From contig NZ_JANLCK010000001.1 of NCBI RefSeq assembly GCF_024979315.1, positions 558,001 to 622,000 of the forward strand: a stretch of DNA of 64,000 nt, given 5' to 3'. The position numbers and the translations under genes are program-made. The DNA is from Herbiconiux oxytropis (lineage in GTDB: Bacteria > Actinomycetota > Actinomycetes > Actinomycetales > Microbacteriaceae). The notes under the pieces are model-generated. The model did not search any database. It saw only the letters and a list, made by a program, of their open reading frames with translations, and was not told the DNA's origin. Shown here one piece after another: positions 23,180-31,043 of the stretch (its first letter is position 1; each line of letters starts with the position of its first letter).

Positions 23180-24157
23180 ATGGACTGGGGAAACATCTTC
23201 GGCAACGCCATCGGCGAGATCATCAGCCCGACCACGGCTGCCTACGCTCTCGCGGCCATCGGCCTCGGCGTGCACTTCGGCTACACCGGCCTGCTCAACT
23301 TCGGTCAGGCCGCCTTCCTTCTCATCGGCGCCTACGCCTTCGCGATCCCGACGCTCGCGGGCGCCCCGATCATCGTCGCGGTGCTCTCGGCGATCATCTG
23401 CTCTGTCATCTTCGCCTTCATCCTCGGCATCCCCACGCTGAGGCTCCGGGCCGACTACCTCGCCATCGTCACGATCGCCTCGGCCGAGGTGGTGCGCTAC
23501 GTCGTCACCACCACGGGGCTCACCGACTTCACGGGCGCCGCGAACGGCCTGTCGGGCTTCAAGGGCACCTTCGCCGCCATCAACCCGATCCCCGAGGGCC
23601 GCTACGGCTTCGGTCCGTTCATGTACAACGAATACGACTGGTGGGTGCGCATCGTCGGCTGGACCCTCGTGGTGCTCGCGAGCGTGCTCGTGTTCCTCCT
23701 CATGCGGAGCCCCTGGGGCCGCGTGGTGAAGGGCATCCGCGAAGACGAGGACGCCGTGCGCAGCCTCGGTAAGAACGTCTACAGCTACAAGATGCAGTCG
23801 CTCGTGATCGGTGGTGTCATGGGCTCCGTCGCCGGCATCATCTTCATCCTGCCGAGAGCCGTGCAGCCCGCGAACTACACCACGGGCCTTACGTTCTTCA
23901 TCTGGACGATCATGCTGCTGGGTGGTGCCGCCACCATCTTCGGGCCGATCGTCGGAGCGATGATCTTCTGGGTCGTGCTCTCGCTCACCCAGGGCATCCT
24001 CTACGGTGCCATCGAGTCGGGCGCCCTCGGCTTCATGACCACCACCCAGGCCGGGCAGGTGCGCTTCATCCTGGTGGGTGTCGCGCTCATGCTCCTCGTC
24101 ATCTTCAGACCGCAAGGTATTTTCGGAAACAAGAAGGAGCTGTCCTTCAGTGTCTAA
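23180..24157 (+). CDS. livM: Branched-chain amino-acid ABC transporter permease LivM
   Basis: This 325-residue permease has about nine membrane helices, with the LivM signatures GLLNFGQAAFLLIGAYAFA and the coupling-helix region GRVVKGIREDEDAVRSLG, which docks on the ATPases. GGGGAGGAGAG precedes the ATG at 23180. It is 15 bases behind livH, and its end overlaps livG by eight bases. The protein pairs with LivH to form the transmembrane channel. Confidence 0.94.
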   Translation: MDWGNIFGNAIGEIISPTTAAYALAAIGLGVHFGYTGLLNFGQAAFLLIGAYAFAIPTLAGAPIIVAVLSAIICSVIFAFILGIPTLRLRADYLAIVTIASAEVVRYVVTTTGLTDFTGAANGLSGFKGTFAAINPIPEGRYGFGPFMYNEYDWWVRIVGWTLVVLASVLVFLLMRSPWGRVVKGIREDEDAVRSLGKNVYSYKMQSLVIGGVMGSVAGIIFILPRAVQPANYTTGLTFFIWTIMLLGGAATIFGPIVGAMIFWVVLSLTQGILYGAIESGALGFMTTTQAGQVRFILVGVALMLLVIFRPQGIFGNKKELSFSV

Positions 24158-25103
24158 TCTCGACAAGAACCCCGTCCAGTCGCCTGCCGCCGCCGTCACG
24201 CACCCGCTCGTCAAGGGCACGGTCGAGCCCGGGTGCGCCAAGGTGGATCCCATCGTGATCGCCGATCACGTCACGCGCCAGTTCGGCGGTCTCAAGGCGG
24301 TCGACGTCGACCACCTCGAGATCCCGCGCGGCCAGATCACGGCTCTCATCGGCCCGAACGGCGCCGGCAAGACCACGATGTTCAACCTGCTGACGGGCTT
24401 CGACAAGCCCAACACCGGCACGTGGGAGTTCGACGGCAAGTCGCTCGCGGGTGTCCCGGCGTTCAAGGTCGCCCGCTCCGGCATGGTCCGCACCTTCCAG
24501 CTCACCAAGTCGCTCGGCCGCCTCTCGGTGCTGCAGAACATGCTGCTCGGTGCGACCGGTCAGCGCGGCGAGGGCCTCTTCAGCTCGCTCGTGAAGCCCC
24601 TCTGGCGCCGCCAGGAGGAGGAGAACACGGTTCGCGCCGACGAACTCCTCGCCCGCTTCAAGCTCGATGCCAAGCGCGAGGACTACGCGGCGTCACTCTC
24701 CGGAGGCCAGCGCAAGCTGCTCGAGATGGCGCGCGCGCTCATGTCGAAGCCCGAGCTCATCATGCTCGACGAGCCGATGGCGGGAGTGAACCCCGCTCTC
24801 ACGCAGTCGCTCCTCGGGCACATCAAGAACCTCAAGGCCGACGGCACCTCGGTGCTTTTCGTCGAGCACGACATGCACATGGTGATGCACATCTCGGACT
24901 GGGTGATCGTGATGGCCGAGGGCCGCGTCGTGGCCGAGGGCCCGCCCGAGACCGTCATGAAGGATCCGGCCGTGATCGATGCCTATCTGGGCGCTCATCA
25001 CGACACCGACCTCGGCGACCTCATGGACGACGGCCCCAACCCGGTCGAGGTGGCCCTCGAGGCCGAGCGCAAGGCTCACGACGCCCACAGCGAGGAGAAG
25101 TAG
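24150..25103 (+). CDS. livG: Branched-chain amino-acid ABC transporter ATP-binding protein LivG
   Basis: This 317-residue ATPase starts at the GTG at 24150, which overlaps the livM stop region and has GAAGGAG upstream. Walker A is IGPNGAGKTTMFN, the signature is SLSGGQRKLLEMARAL, and Walker B is LIMLDEPMAGV. The LivG-specific C-terminal AEGPPETVMKDPAVIDAYLG is present. Both ends are longer than usual: about 35 residues before the ABC domain and a 25-residue acidic tail. Confidence 0.94.
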   Translation: MSNLDKNPVQSPAAAVTHPLVKGTVEPGCAKVDPIVIADHVTRQFGGLKAVDVDHLEIPRGQITALIGPNGAGKTTMFNLLTGFDKPNTGTWEFDGKSLAGVPAFKVARSGMVRTFQLTKSLGRLSVLQNMLLGATGQRGEGLFSSLVKPLWRRQEEENTVRADELLARFKLDAKREDYAASLSGGQRKLLEMARALMSKPELIMLDEPMAGVNPALTQSLLGHIKNLKADGTSVLFVEHDMHMVMHISDWVIVMAEGRVVAEGPPETVMKDPAVIDAYLGAHHDTDLGDLMDDGPNPVEVALEAERKAHDAHSEEK

Positions 25104-25108
25104 TCAGC

Positions 25109-25933
25109 ATGAGCGACATCGATCCCAACGAGGTCAACGCCGAGACCAACGAACTCGCTGCCGAGCGCGCTGCGGCGCGCACCGCGGCGCCCACCGACCG
25201 CGGCGACGTGGTGCTGAAGACCGAGAACCTGGTCGGCGGCTACCTCCCCGGCGTCAACATCCTGAACGGCTGCACCATCGAGGCCTACCCGGGTGAGCTG
25301 ATCGGCATCATCGGCCCGAACGGAGCCGGCAAGTCGACGGTGCTGAAGGCGATCTTCGGCCAGATCAAGATCCGCAGCGGCCGCGTCATCCTGAAGGGCG
25401 AGGACATCACGGGCCTGAAGGCCAACAAGCTCGTCACCAAGGGTGTCGGCATGGTGCCCCAGAACAACAACGTCTTCCCGAGCCTCACCATCGAGGAGAA
25501 CCTCGAGATGGGCCTGTTCCAGAAGCCGTCGATCTTCGCCGAGCGGTTCGAGTTCGTCACGACCCTCTTCCCCGAGCTGGGCAAGCGCCGCAAGCAGCGT
25601 GCGGGCTCGCTCTCGGGCGGTGAGCGGCAGATGGTGGCCATGGGCCGCGCGCTCATGATGGAGCCCTCCGTGCTGCTGCTCGACGAGCCCTCCGCCGGTC
25701 TCTCGCCCGTGCGCCAGGACGAGACGTTCATGCGCGTGCACCAGATCAACCGTGCGGGCGTGTCCGTCATCATGGTGGAGCAGAACGCTCGCCGCTGCCT
25801 GCAGATCTGCGATCGCGCCTACGTGCTCGACCAGGGCCGCGACGCGTACACGGGCACCGGCCGTGAGCTCATGAAGGACCCGAAGGTCATCGAGCTCTAC
25901 CTGGGCACCCTGGCCGCCGACCAGGGCCACTAG
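25109..25933 (+). CDS. livF: Branched-chain amino-acid ABC transporter ATP-binding protein LivF
   Basis: This 274-residue ATPase has Walker A IGPNGAGKSTVLK, the signature SLSGGERQMVAMGRAL and Walker B VLLLDEPSAGLSP, and ends GRELMKDPKVIELYLG as LivF proteins do. About 30 charged residues precede the ABC domain. It is the last gene of livHMGF, five bases after livG, and is followed by two strong hairpins. With LivG it powers import of Leu/Ile/Val or related amino acids. Confidence 0.94.
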   Translation: MSDIDPNEVNAETNELAAERAAARTAAPTDRGDVVLKTENLVGGYLPGVNILNGCTIEAYPGELIGIIGPNGAGKSTVLKAIFGQIKIRSGRVILKGEDITGLKANKLVTKGVGMVPQNNNVFPSLTIEENLEMGLFQKPSIFAERFEFVTTLFPELGKRRKQRAGSLSGGERQMVAMGRALMMEPSVLLLDEPSAGLSPVRQDETFMRVHQINRAGVSVIMVEQNARRCLQICDRAYVLDQGRDAYTGTGRELMKDPKVIELYLGTLAADQGH

Positions 25934-25944
25934 AGCAGCGGATG

Positions 25945-25975
25945 AGAGGCCCGGCCCCGAGTGGGCCGGGCCTCT
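25945..25975 (+). terminator. Terminator of the liv operon
   Basis: AGAGGCCCGGCCC, loop CGAGT, then GGGCCGGGCCTCT form a perfect 13-base stem. TTGTCGTGT follows. It lies 12 bases after the livF stop. Confidence 0.8.
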
Positions 25976-25995
25976 TGTCGTGTCGGGGCACAGCA

Positions 25996-26032
25996 GAAGG
26001 CCCGGCACCCTCCGAGGAGGGGCCGGGCCTTC
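25996..26032 (-). terminator. Second hairpin, probable terminator of livK
   Basis: GAAGGCCCGGC and GCCGGGCCTTC form an 11-base stem with further CCCTCC/GGAGG pairing inside. It starts 16 bases after the livK stop on the minus strand. Convergent livF and livK therefore each have a hairpin, and both share the core GGCCCGGC. Confidence 0.6.
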
Positions 26033-26047
26033 GGTGTGCGGGGGTGA

Positions 26048-27406
26048 CTACTCCGCGAGCGAGCCGAACTCGACGTTCAGCGGCGAGTAGGTGCTGTCCG
26101 CGCCGTACTGGTAGACACCGATGTACGCCTCGGTCGGGTCACCGTTCTCGTCGAACGTGATCGGGCCGGAGATGCCGTCGTAGTCGATGTCGGTCCCAGC
26201 GGCCAGCAGGTCGGCGCACTCGGCGAAGGTGGTGCACTTGGTGCCACCCTCGGAGACTGCCTGCATGTTCTTCTGGATGGTGGGACCGTCGGTGGCGCCA
26301 CCGGCGACGGCAGCGAGTGCCATCAGGTTGACGGCGTCGTAGGACTCAGCCGCGTAGCTGAAGTCCTTCAGGTCCGGGTTGATGCCGAACAGCTTCGCCT
26401 TGAACGCGTCATCGGCGAGGACACCGGGCAGGGTGCCCTTCGCGCAGTTCAGCACGCCCTCTTCGAAGTCCTCGGAGTAGTCGGCCAGGTTGCCGTCGAC
26501 GAAGTACAGCTTGCTGCCGTCGAAGCCCTTGGTGCCCACGAGCTCGGGGACGATGACCTTGGTCTGGTCGAACGCGATGAGCGCGATCGAGTCGGGGTCC
26601 TCGGCGAGCACGGCGTCGATCTGCGAGGCGAACTGGCTGTCGCCCTCGTTGAACGCCTCGGACGCGACGACGGTGCCGCCGGCGTTCTCGATGGCGGTCG
26701 TGACGTTGGACTCGAGGCCCGAGCCGTAGGCGTCGTTGAGGTAGATGATGCCCACGTTCTCGGCACCGTCGTTGACCATCAGGTTGCCGAGCACGCGGCC
26801 CTGCAGCACGTCGGAGGGAGCGGTGCGGAAGTAGAAGCCGCCGTCGTTGTAGGTCGAGAAGTCGGGCGAGGTGTTCGCCGGCGAGACCTGCACCACCTGG
26901 GCTCCGGTCACCTGGTCGATGAAGGTGAACGAGACACCCGACGACGCTGCTCCCACGATGCCGGAGACGCCCTGGCTGAGCAGGTCGCTGGCGGACTGGG
27001 TGGCGATGTCGGTGGTGGTGTCACCCGAGTCGCGGTGGATGACCTCGGCGTTGCCGCCCAGCACACCGGCGGAGGAGGCGTTGATCTCGGCGATGGCCAG
27101 ATCCACACCCGCGATCTCGGGCGGGCCGAGGTAGGCGAGGCTACCGGTGGTCGGGAGGATCGAGCCGAGCTTCAGCTTGGTCTCGCGCGACTGCGCGGTC
27201 TCGGGCGCTGCCGGGGTGATCTCCGCGGCCGCGGTGGCGGCGTCGGGGCCGCAGACGGCCGCAGCGGCGGTGCTGTCTCCCCCGTCGGTGCTCGGCGTCG
27301 AGGCGCAGGATGCCAGCAGCAGAGCGCCGGCACTGAACGCGGCGACGCCGGCAACGATGGAGAGGGGCTTCGAGCGCGAGGTGGTGACCTTCGCGAATAC
27401 GCTCAT
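26048..27406 (-). CDS. livK: Branched-chain amino-acid ABC transporter substrate-binding lipoprotein
   Basis: This 452-residue lipoprotein has its lipobox LASC at Cys34. The ATG at 27406 has AAGGAG four bases before it. The periplasmic-binding fold type I begins LKLGSILPTTGSLAYLGPP at residue 78. Lobe 2 spans roughly 185-330, and FSYAAESYDAVNLMA is typical of the closing part. It should deliver branched-chain or similar amino acids to LivHMGF. It is convergent to livHMGF and has its own upstream region with a dyad, so its expression can be set separately, allowing the usual excess of binding protein. Confidence 0.92.
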   Translation of the reverse strand: MSVFAKVTTSRSKPLSIVAGVAAFSAGALLLASCASTPSTDGGDSTAAAAVCGPDAATAAAEITPAAPETAQSRETKLKLGSILPTTGSLAYLGPPEIAGVDLAIAEINASSAGVLGGNAEVIHRDSGDTTTDIATQSASDLLSQGVSGIVGAASSGVSFTFIDQVTGAQVVQVSPANTSPDFSTYNDGGFYFRTAPSDVLQGRVLGNLMVNDGAENVGIIYLNDAYGSGLESNVTTAIENAGGTVVASEAFNEGDSQFASQIDAVLAEDPDSIALIAFDQTKVIVPELVGTKGFDGSKLYFVDGNLADYSEDFEEGVLNCAKGTLPGVLADDAFKAKLFGINPDLKDFSYAAESYDAVNLMALAAVAGGATDGPTIQKNMQAVSEGGTKCTTFAECADLLAAGTDIDYDGISGPITFDENGDPTEAYIGVYQYGADSTYSPLNVEFGSLAE

Positions 27407-27503
27407 GGTGCTCCTTATTAGAATGTGTGCAGTTTCGTGGCAGGTTCGAAGAACCGGCCGTGGATTCACGGTAAGCGGTGTTCGGGCCCGGAACAATACA
27501 TTG

Positions 27504-27523
27504 GTGTTACAGCCGTGTAACAC
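27504..27523. promoter_or_regulatory. Dyad GTGTTAC-N6-GTAACAC upstream of livK
   Basis: A perfect 7-base inverted repeat with a six-base spacer lies about 100 bases before the livK start. On the minus strand a -10-like TATTGT lies 18 bases beyond the proximal TGTTAC. The GTTAC-N6-GTAAC core resembles actinobacterial GlnR boxes (GTnAC-n6-GnAAC). Nitrogen control of livK is an inference. Confidence 0.45.
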
Positions 27524-27533
27524 GGCCAAATCG

Positions 27534-28298
27534 TTACCTGTCGGTGACCTGCACGACACCCGTCGACAACTGCCCGGTGACGCCGGTGTAGCGGATGTCG
27601 GACCGCGTCGTGAGCACGTCGAGGCAGGCTCCGTAGGTGGCGCACGAGACCGCTCCGGTCGTGACGGCGGGCAGGAACTGCTGCACCGAGGTGCGCCCGT
27701 CGTCGCCCGCGAGCGCGGCGGCCAGCGCGGTCATGACGACCGCGTCGTAGCTCTCGGCGCCGTACCGGGTGTCGGTGAGGGTGGGGTCGGCCGAGCGCAG
27801 CCGTGCGCTGAACGCCTCGTCGACCGAGATGGGCTCGCCGGTGGCGCCCACCGCGGCGATGCCGCTCGTCGCGGCGGCCTCGGCCAGCGCCGGCGTCACC
27901 CCCTGGGCGTTCGGGCCCACGAGGGCGTCGACGCCGCGGGCATCGAGGGCCGTCACCGACTCGGCGGCTCGCGACGCGGAGGCGTCTCCGGCGTCGGCGT
28001 GCACGAGGTGCACGGGCCCGCCGTTGACACCGCCCACCTGCTGGATGTCGCGCGCGGCGAGCTCCGCACCGGCGAGGGAGGCTGTGCCGAGTGCCGACTC
28101 CGTGCCCGAGAGGGGCACGACGAGCCCGATCAGCAGAGTGCCGTCGCCCGAGGGGATGGGCTGCGCCATCGTGGGGATCGGCGTCGGCGAGGAGGGGGTC
28201 GCCGCGTCGGCCCCGCCGAAGCATCCGGTGAGCACGAGACCGAGGGATGCGGCCAGCACAGCGGCGGTCGAGGCGCGGAGGAGGGCGGTGTGAGTCAT
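27534..28298 (-). CDS. Shortened LivK-like lipoprotein lacking the central lobe
   Basis: This 254-residue protein has lipobox LTGC (Cys26). Residues about 54-155 align with the first lobe of LivK (LIGLVVPLSGTESALG). Residues about 156-245 align with its closing region (DTRYGAESYDAVVMTALAAA). The equivalent of LivK residues about 179-331 is absent. The reading frame is intact and has an ATG start, so this is an in-frame deletion rather than a frameshift. It lies directly upstream of livK in the same direction. It may be a decaying paralogue or an accessory sensor; ligand binding by a normal two-lobe clamp looks impossible. Confidence 0.75.
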   Translation of the reverse strand: MTHTALLRASTAAVLAASLGLVLTGCFGGADAATPSSPTPIPTMAQPIPSGDGTLLIGLVVPLSGTESALGTASLAGAELAARDIQQVGGVNGGPVHLVHADAGDASASRAAESVTALDARGVDALVGPNAQGVTPALAEAAATSGIAAVGATGEPISVDEAFSARLRSADPTLTDTRYGAESYDAVVMTALAAALAGDDGRTSVQQFLPAVTTGAVSCATYGACLDVLTTRSDIRYTGVTGQLSTGVVQVTDR

Positions 28299-28305
28299 GC
28301 TCGCA

Positions 28306-29271
28306 TCACCCTATCGGTCCCTCCACAGCCGTCGAGGCGGCGCCACGCGCGCGCCCGGCGGCACGCACCATGTCGATCACGAGGATGACGAGAGCCACCC
28401 AGACGATGACGAATCCGGCCCAGCGCTCGGGCGGCATGGGCTCGCCGAGCACCACGACGCCGATCACGAACTGGATGACGGGGGCGATGAACTGCACGAG
28501 CCCCACCCAGATCAACGGCAGACGCCTGGCGGCCGCCGCGAACAGCAGGAGGGGCAGAGCCGTGGCCACCCCGGAGAGCACGATGAGCACGCTGTGCCCC
28601 CAGCCCGCGCTGCCGAGCACGATCCCGCCGGGGCCGAACTGGCCGACCAGCACGAGCACCACGACGGCCACGGGCGCGAGCCACGCCGTCTCGAGCGTGA
28701 GCCCGCTCACCGCGTCGACCCGCGGGCCCACGTGCTTCTTGACGAGGCCGTAGGAGCCGAAGGAGCCGGCGAGCACGAGCGCGACCCACGGCACCGAGCC
28801 GTGCCCGAACGCCAGCACGAGCACGGCGATCGCGCTGATCGCGATGGCGACCCACTGCATCCGCCTCAGTCGCTCGTGCAGCACGAGCACTCCGAGCAGC
28901 ACGGTGACGATCGGATTGATGAAGTAGCCGAGCGAGGTCTCGACCACCTGGCCCGCGAGGGTGGCGAGGATGTACGTCTGCCAGTTGATGTAGATCAGCA
29001 CGGCGGCCACGGCCATCAGCCCGAGCAGGCGGCCCTGGCGCGCGATGGCGAGGAACGCGGGCCAGGCCCGCGTCACCGTCAGGAGCAGCGCGCAGAACAC
29101 CAGGGAGAACAGGATGCGCCAGCCGACGATCTCGAAGCCCGAGGCCGGCCGCAGCAGGAGGAAGTAGAGCGGGAAGATCCCCCACAGCGCATAGGCGCCG
29201 ACGGCGTTGAGGAGCCCGGAGCGGAACTTCTCCGACTCGGTGCCTGCGATGGCGAGCGGAGACGGTGGCAC
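28306..29271 (-). CDS. rarD: EamA/RarD family transporter
   Basis: This 321-residue, ten-helix protein of the drug/metabolite transporter superfamily has RarD-specific segments: AYALWGIFPLYFLLL at the first helix, NWQTYILAT, ETSLGYFINPIVTVLLGV and GVATALPLLLFAAAARRLPL. RarD was named for chloramphenicol sensitivity in other bacteria; the natural substrate is unknown. The start drawn is a GTG at 29271 with GGAG upstream. It ends seven bases before the shortened LivK-like gene and could be cotranscribed with it. Confidence 0.9.
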   Translation of the reverse strand: MPPSPLAIAGTESEKFRSGLLNAVGAYALWGIFPLYFLLLRPASGFEIVGWRILFSLVFCALLLTVTRAWPAFLAIARQGRLLGLMAVAAVLIYINWQTYILATLAGQVVETSLGYFINPIVTVLLGVLVLHERLRRMQWVAIAISAIAVLVLAFGHGSVPWVALVLAGSFGSYGLVKKHVGPRVDAVSGLTLETAWLAPVAVVVLVLVGQFGPGGIVLGSAGWGHSVLIVLSGVATALPLLLFAAAARRLPLIWVGLVQFIAPVIQFVIGVVVLGEPMPPERWAGFVIVWVALVILVIDMVRAAGRARGAASTAVEGPIG

Positions 29272-29296
29272 CGCGTCACTCTACTCCGGAACGCGA

Positions 29297-29328
29297 AGAA
29301 CCCGGGCGGCCGAAGCCACCCGGGTTCT
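29297..29328 (-). terminator. Terminator of groES
   Basis: AGAACCCGGG and CCCGGGTTCT form a 10-base stem extended by GGC/GCC around the loop CGAA after one mismatch. It begins 16 bases after the groES stop and fits termination of a monocistronic groES transcript. Confidence 0.7.
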
Positions 29329-29344
29329 CAGAGCGTGAGCTGCG

Positions 29345-29641
29345 TCAGCGCACCACGACAGCGAGCACGTCGCGAGCCGAGAGCACGAGCAGGTCTTCTC
29401 CGCCGTACTTCACCTCGGTTCCGCCGTACTTGGAGTAGATGACCTTATCGCCGACTGCGACGTCGAGCGGAACGCGGTTGCCGTTGTCGTCGATGCGGCC
29501 GGGGCCGACGGCGACGACTTCACCCTCCTGGGGCTTCTCTTTCGCGGTGTCGGGGATGACGAGACCGGAAGCAGTGGTCTGCTCAGCTTCGACCTGCTTG
29601 ATGACGATGCGATCCTCGAGCGGCTTGATGGAGACCGACAC
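29345..29641 (-). CDS. groES: Co-chaperonin GroES
   Basis: This 98-residue protein caps the GroEL folding chamber. The GTG at 29641 is chosen because AAGAGG precedes it and it gives the standard start [15 protein letters not shown]. The mobile loop is [21 protein letters not shown], and the C-terminus is [17 protein letters not shown]. No groEL follows; a hairpin and rarD do. Upstream lie a CIRCE element and a second GCACTC-N9-GAGTGC dyad, pointing to HrcA repression and heat induction. Confidence 0.96.
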   Translation of the reverse strand: MSVSIKPLEDRIVIKQVEAEQTTASGLVIPDTAKEKPQEGEVVAVGPGRIDDNGNRVPLDVAVGDKVIYSKYGGTEVKYGGEDLLVLSARDVLAVVVR

Positions 29642-29678
29642 GGTTGACCTCTTCTTTCTCAGTTTCAAAACGTCTGGG

Positions 29679-29705
29679 TTAGCACCCTCACACCGAGAGT
29701 GCTAA
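29679..29705. promoter_or_regulatory. CIRCE element (HrcA operator) of groES
   Basis: TTAGCACCC, nine bases, GAGTGCTAA matches the CIRCE consensus TTAGCACTC-N9-GAGTGCTAA at 17 of 18 arm positions. It covers the expected transcription start of groES. Confidence 0.92.
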
Positions 29706-29709
29706 TGCG

Positions 29710-29739
29710 AGTTTAGAGGCACCTCTGGCACTCGCGCAA
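29710..29739 (-). promoter_or_regulatory. Candidate groES promoter
   Basis: On the minus strand a TTGCGC (-35, at 29739-29734) is followed after 18 bases by TAAACT (-10, at 29715-29710). The predicted transcription start falls at the edge of the CIRCE element. The -35 lies inside the spacer of the second dyad. Confidence 0.6.
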
Positions 29740-29754
29740 CGTGAGTGCCAGAGG
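29722..29754. promoter_or_regulatory. Second CIRCE-like dyad upstream of groES
   Basis: CCTCTGGCACTC, nine bases, GAGTGCCAGAGG is a perfect 12-base inverted repeat. It shares the inner GCACTC-N9-GAGTGC and the nine-base spacer with CIRCE, but has TGG/CCA instead of TTA/TAA at the outside. It may be a second HrcA site overlapping the -35. Confidence 0.65.
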
Positions 29755-29794
29755 ATGACGCCTCGTTGCGCCAACGCCTTGGTACCGTTGCCGG

Positions 29795-30991
29795 ATGGAC
29801 TCCGCCGAGCTCTCGCACCTCTTCACCGCCGAGGGCCTGAGGCTGGTCGACGAGCTGCCGCCCTATTCCTCCCTCGATCCCGTCGCCCAGGTCTCCGCGC
29901 TCCGGAAGGCCGGTCATCCGCCCGGACTCGTCACCGCCGTGCTCACCCAGGCGCGGCTGCGGGAGCGTGCCGTGACGAAGTTCGGCGACTTCGCCTCGCG
30001 CCTGCTGTACACCCAGGCGGGCCTCGAGCAGGCCACCCGACTGCCGATCGCGGCACTGCACGCCGGTCGCTTCCGGGCCGCCGGGGTGGGCAAGGTGGCC
30101 GACCTCGGCTGCGGGCTCGGCACCGACGCCCTCGCGATCGCCGCCCTCGACATCCCGGTCGTCGCCGTCGAGCTCGACGAGGTCACGGCCGCCGTCGCCG
30201 CTTACAACCTCGCGGCGTTCCCGCACGTCGAGGTCGTGCACGGCGACGCGGAGACCTTCGACCTCGAGGCGGCCGGCGTCGATGCGGTCTATCTCGACCC
30301 CGCGCGCCGTTCGGCGGGCTCGGGCTCGACCACTCGGCTCACGCGACCCGAAGACTACTCCCCCTCGGTCGGCTTCGCGTTCGGCCTCGCCGCCGCTAGG
30401 CCCGTCGGCGTCAAGCTCGGTCCGGGCTTCGACCGGGAGCTCATCCCCTCCGAGGCAGAGGCGCAGTGGGTCTCGGTCGACGGCCAGCTCGTCGAGATGG
30501 GACTCTGGTTCGGCGCTCTCGCCCGCCCGGGCGTCCGCCGGGCCGCCCTCGTGGTCTCCGGAGGCTCCTCCGCCGAGCTCACGGCCGAGGCCGACAGCCC
30601 GGATGTCGAGGTTCGCGAGCTCGGCGACTACCTCTACGAGCCGGACGGTGCGGTCATCCGTGCTCGACTCATCGGTGCCCTCGCAGGGCGGCTCGGCGCC
30701 GGGATGGTCTCCGCCTCGATCGCCTACCTGACCGCCGACACCCTCACACCCACCCCGTTCGCCCGGGCCTTCCGCGTGCTCGAGCGCCTGCCCGCCGGCG
30801 AGGGCGCGCTCAAGAAGGCGCTCCGGGAGCGGCGCATCGGCACTCTCGAGATCAAGAAGCGCGGGATCGACGTCGACCCGGCGTCGCTCCGCACCCGTCT
30901 AGCGCTGAAGGGCCCCGAGTCCGCCACCCTCGTGCTCACCCGCATCGATGGCGCGCATGCTGCGCTGCTCGTCGAGCGGGCTGACGTGTGA
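29795..30991 (+). CDS. Class I SAM-dependent methyltransferase with THUMP-like C-terminal domain
   Basis: This 398-residue protein has SAM motif I VADLGCGLGTDALAIA at about residue 100 and the acidic ribose-contact in AVELDEV. A motif-IV-like YLDPARR is near residue 168. The C-terminal part (about 325-395: AFRVLERLPAGEGALKKALRERRIG) matches the THUMP-like domain found after this methyltransferase in actinobacteria. The substrate is unknown; RNA is likely from the domain set. A TACCGT hexamer six bases before the ATG suggests a leaderless transcript. It is divergent from groES. Confidence 0.85.
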   Translation: MDSAELSHLFTAEGLRLVDELPPYSSLDPVAQVSALRKAGHPPGLVTAVLTQARLRERAVTKFGDFASRLLYTQAGLEQATRLPIAALHAGRFRAAGVGKVADLGCGLGTDALAIAALDIPVVAVELDEVTAAVAAYNLAAFPHVEVVHGDAETFDLEAAGVDAVYLDPARRSAGSGSTTRLTRPEDYSPSVGFAFGLAAARPVGVKLGPGFDRELIPSEAEAQWVSVDGQLVEMGLWFGALARPGVRRAALVVSGGSSAELTAEADSPDVEVRELGDYLYEPDGAVIRARLIGALAGRLGAGMVSASIAYLTADTLTPTPFARAFRVLERLPAGEGALKKALRERRIGTLEIKKRGIDVDPASLRTRLALKGPESATLVLTRIDGAHAALLVERADV

Positions 30992-31043
30992 GTGGCGGCC
31001 CCGGAGCCCTTCTCGGGTCGACCGTGGACCGGTCGGCCGGAGA

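Noticed and set aside
27407-27559. Longer N-terminus for livK
   Set aside because: The ATG at 27406 has a perfect ribosome-binding site and begins the signal peptide; the extension covers the promoter region.
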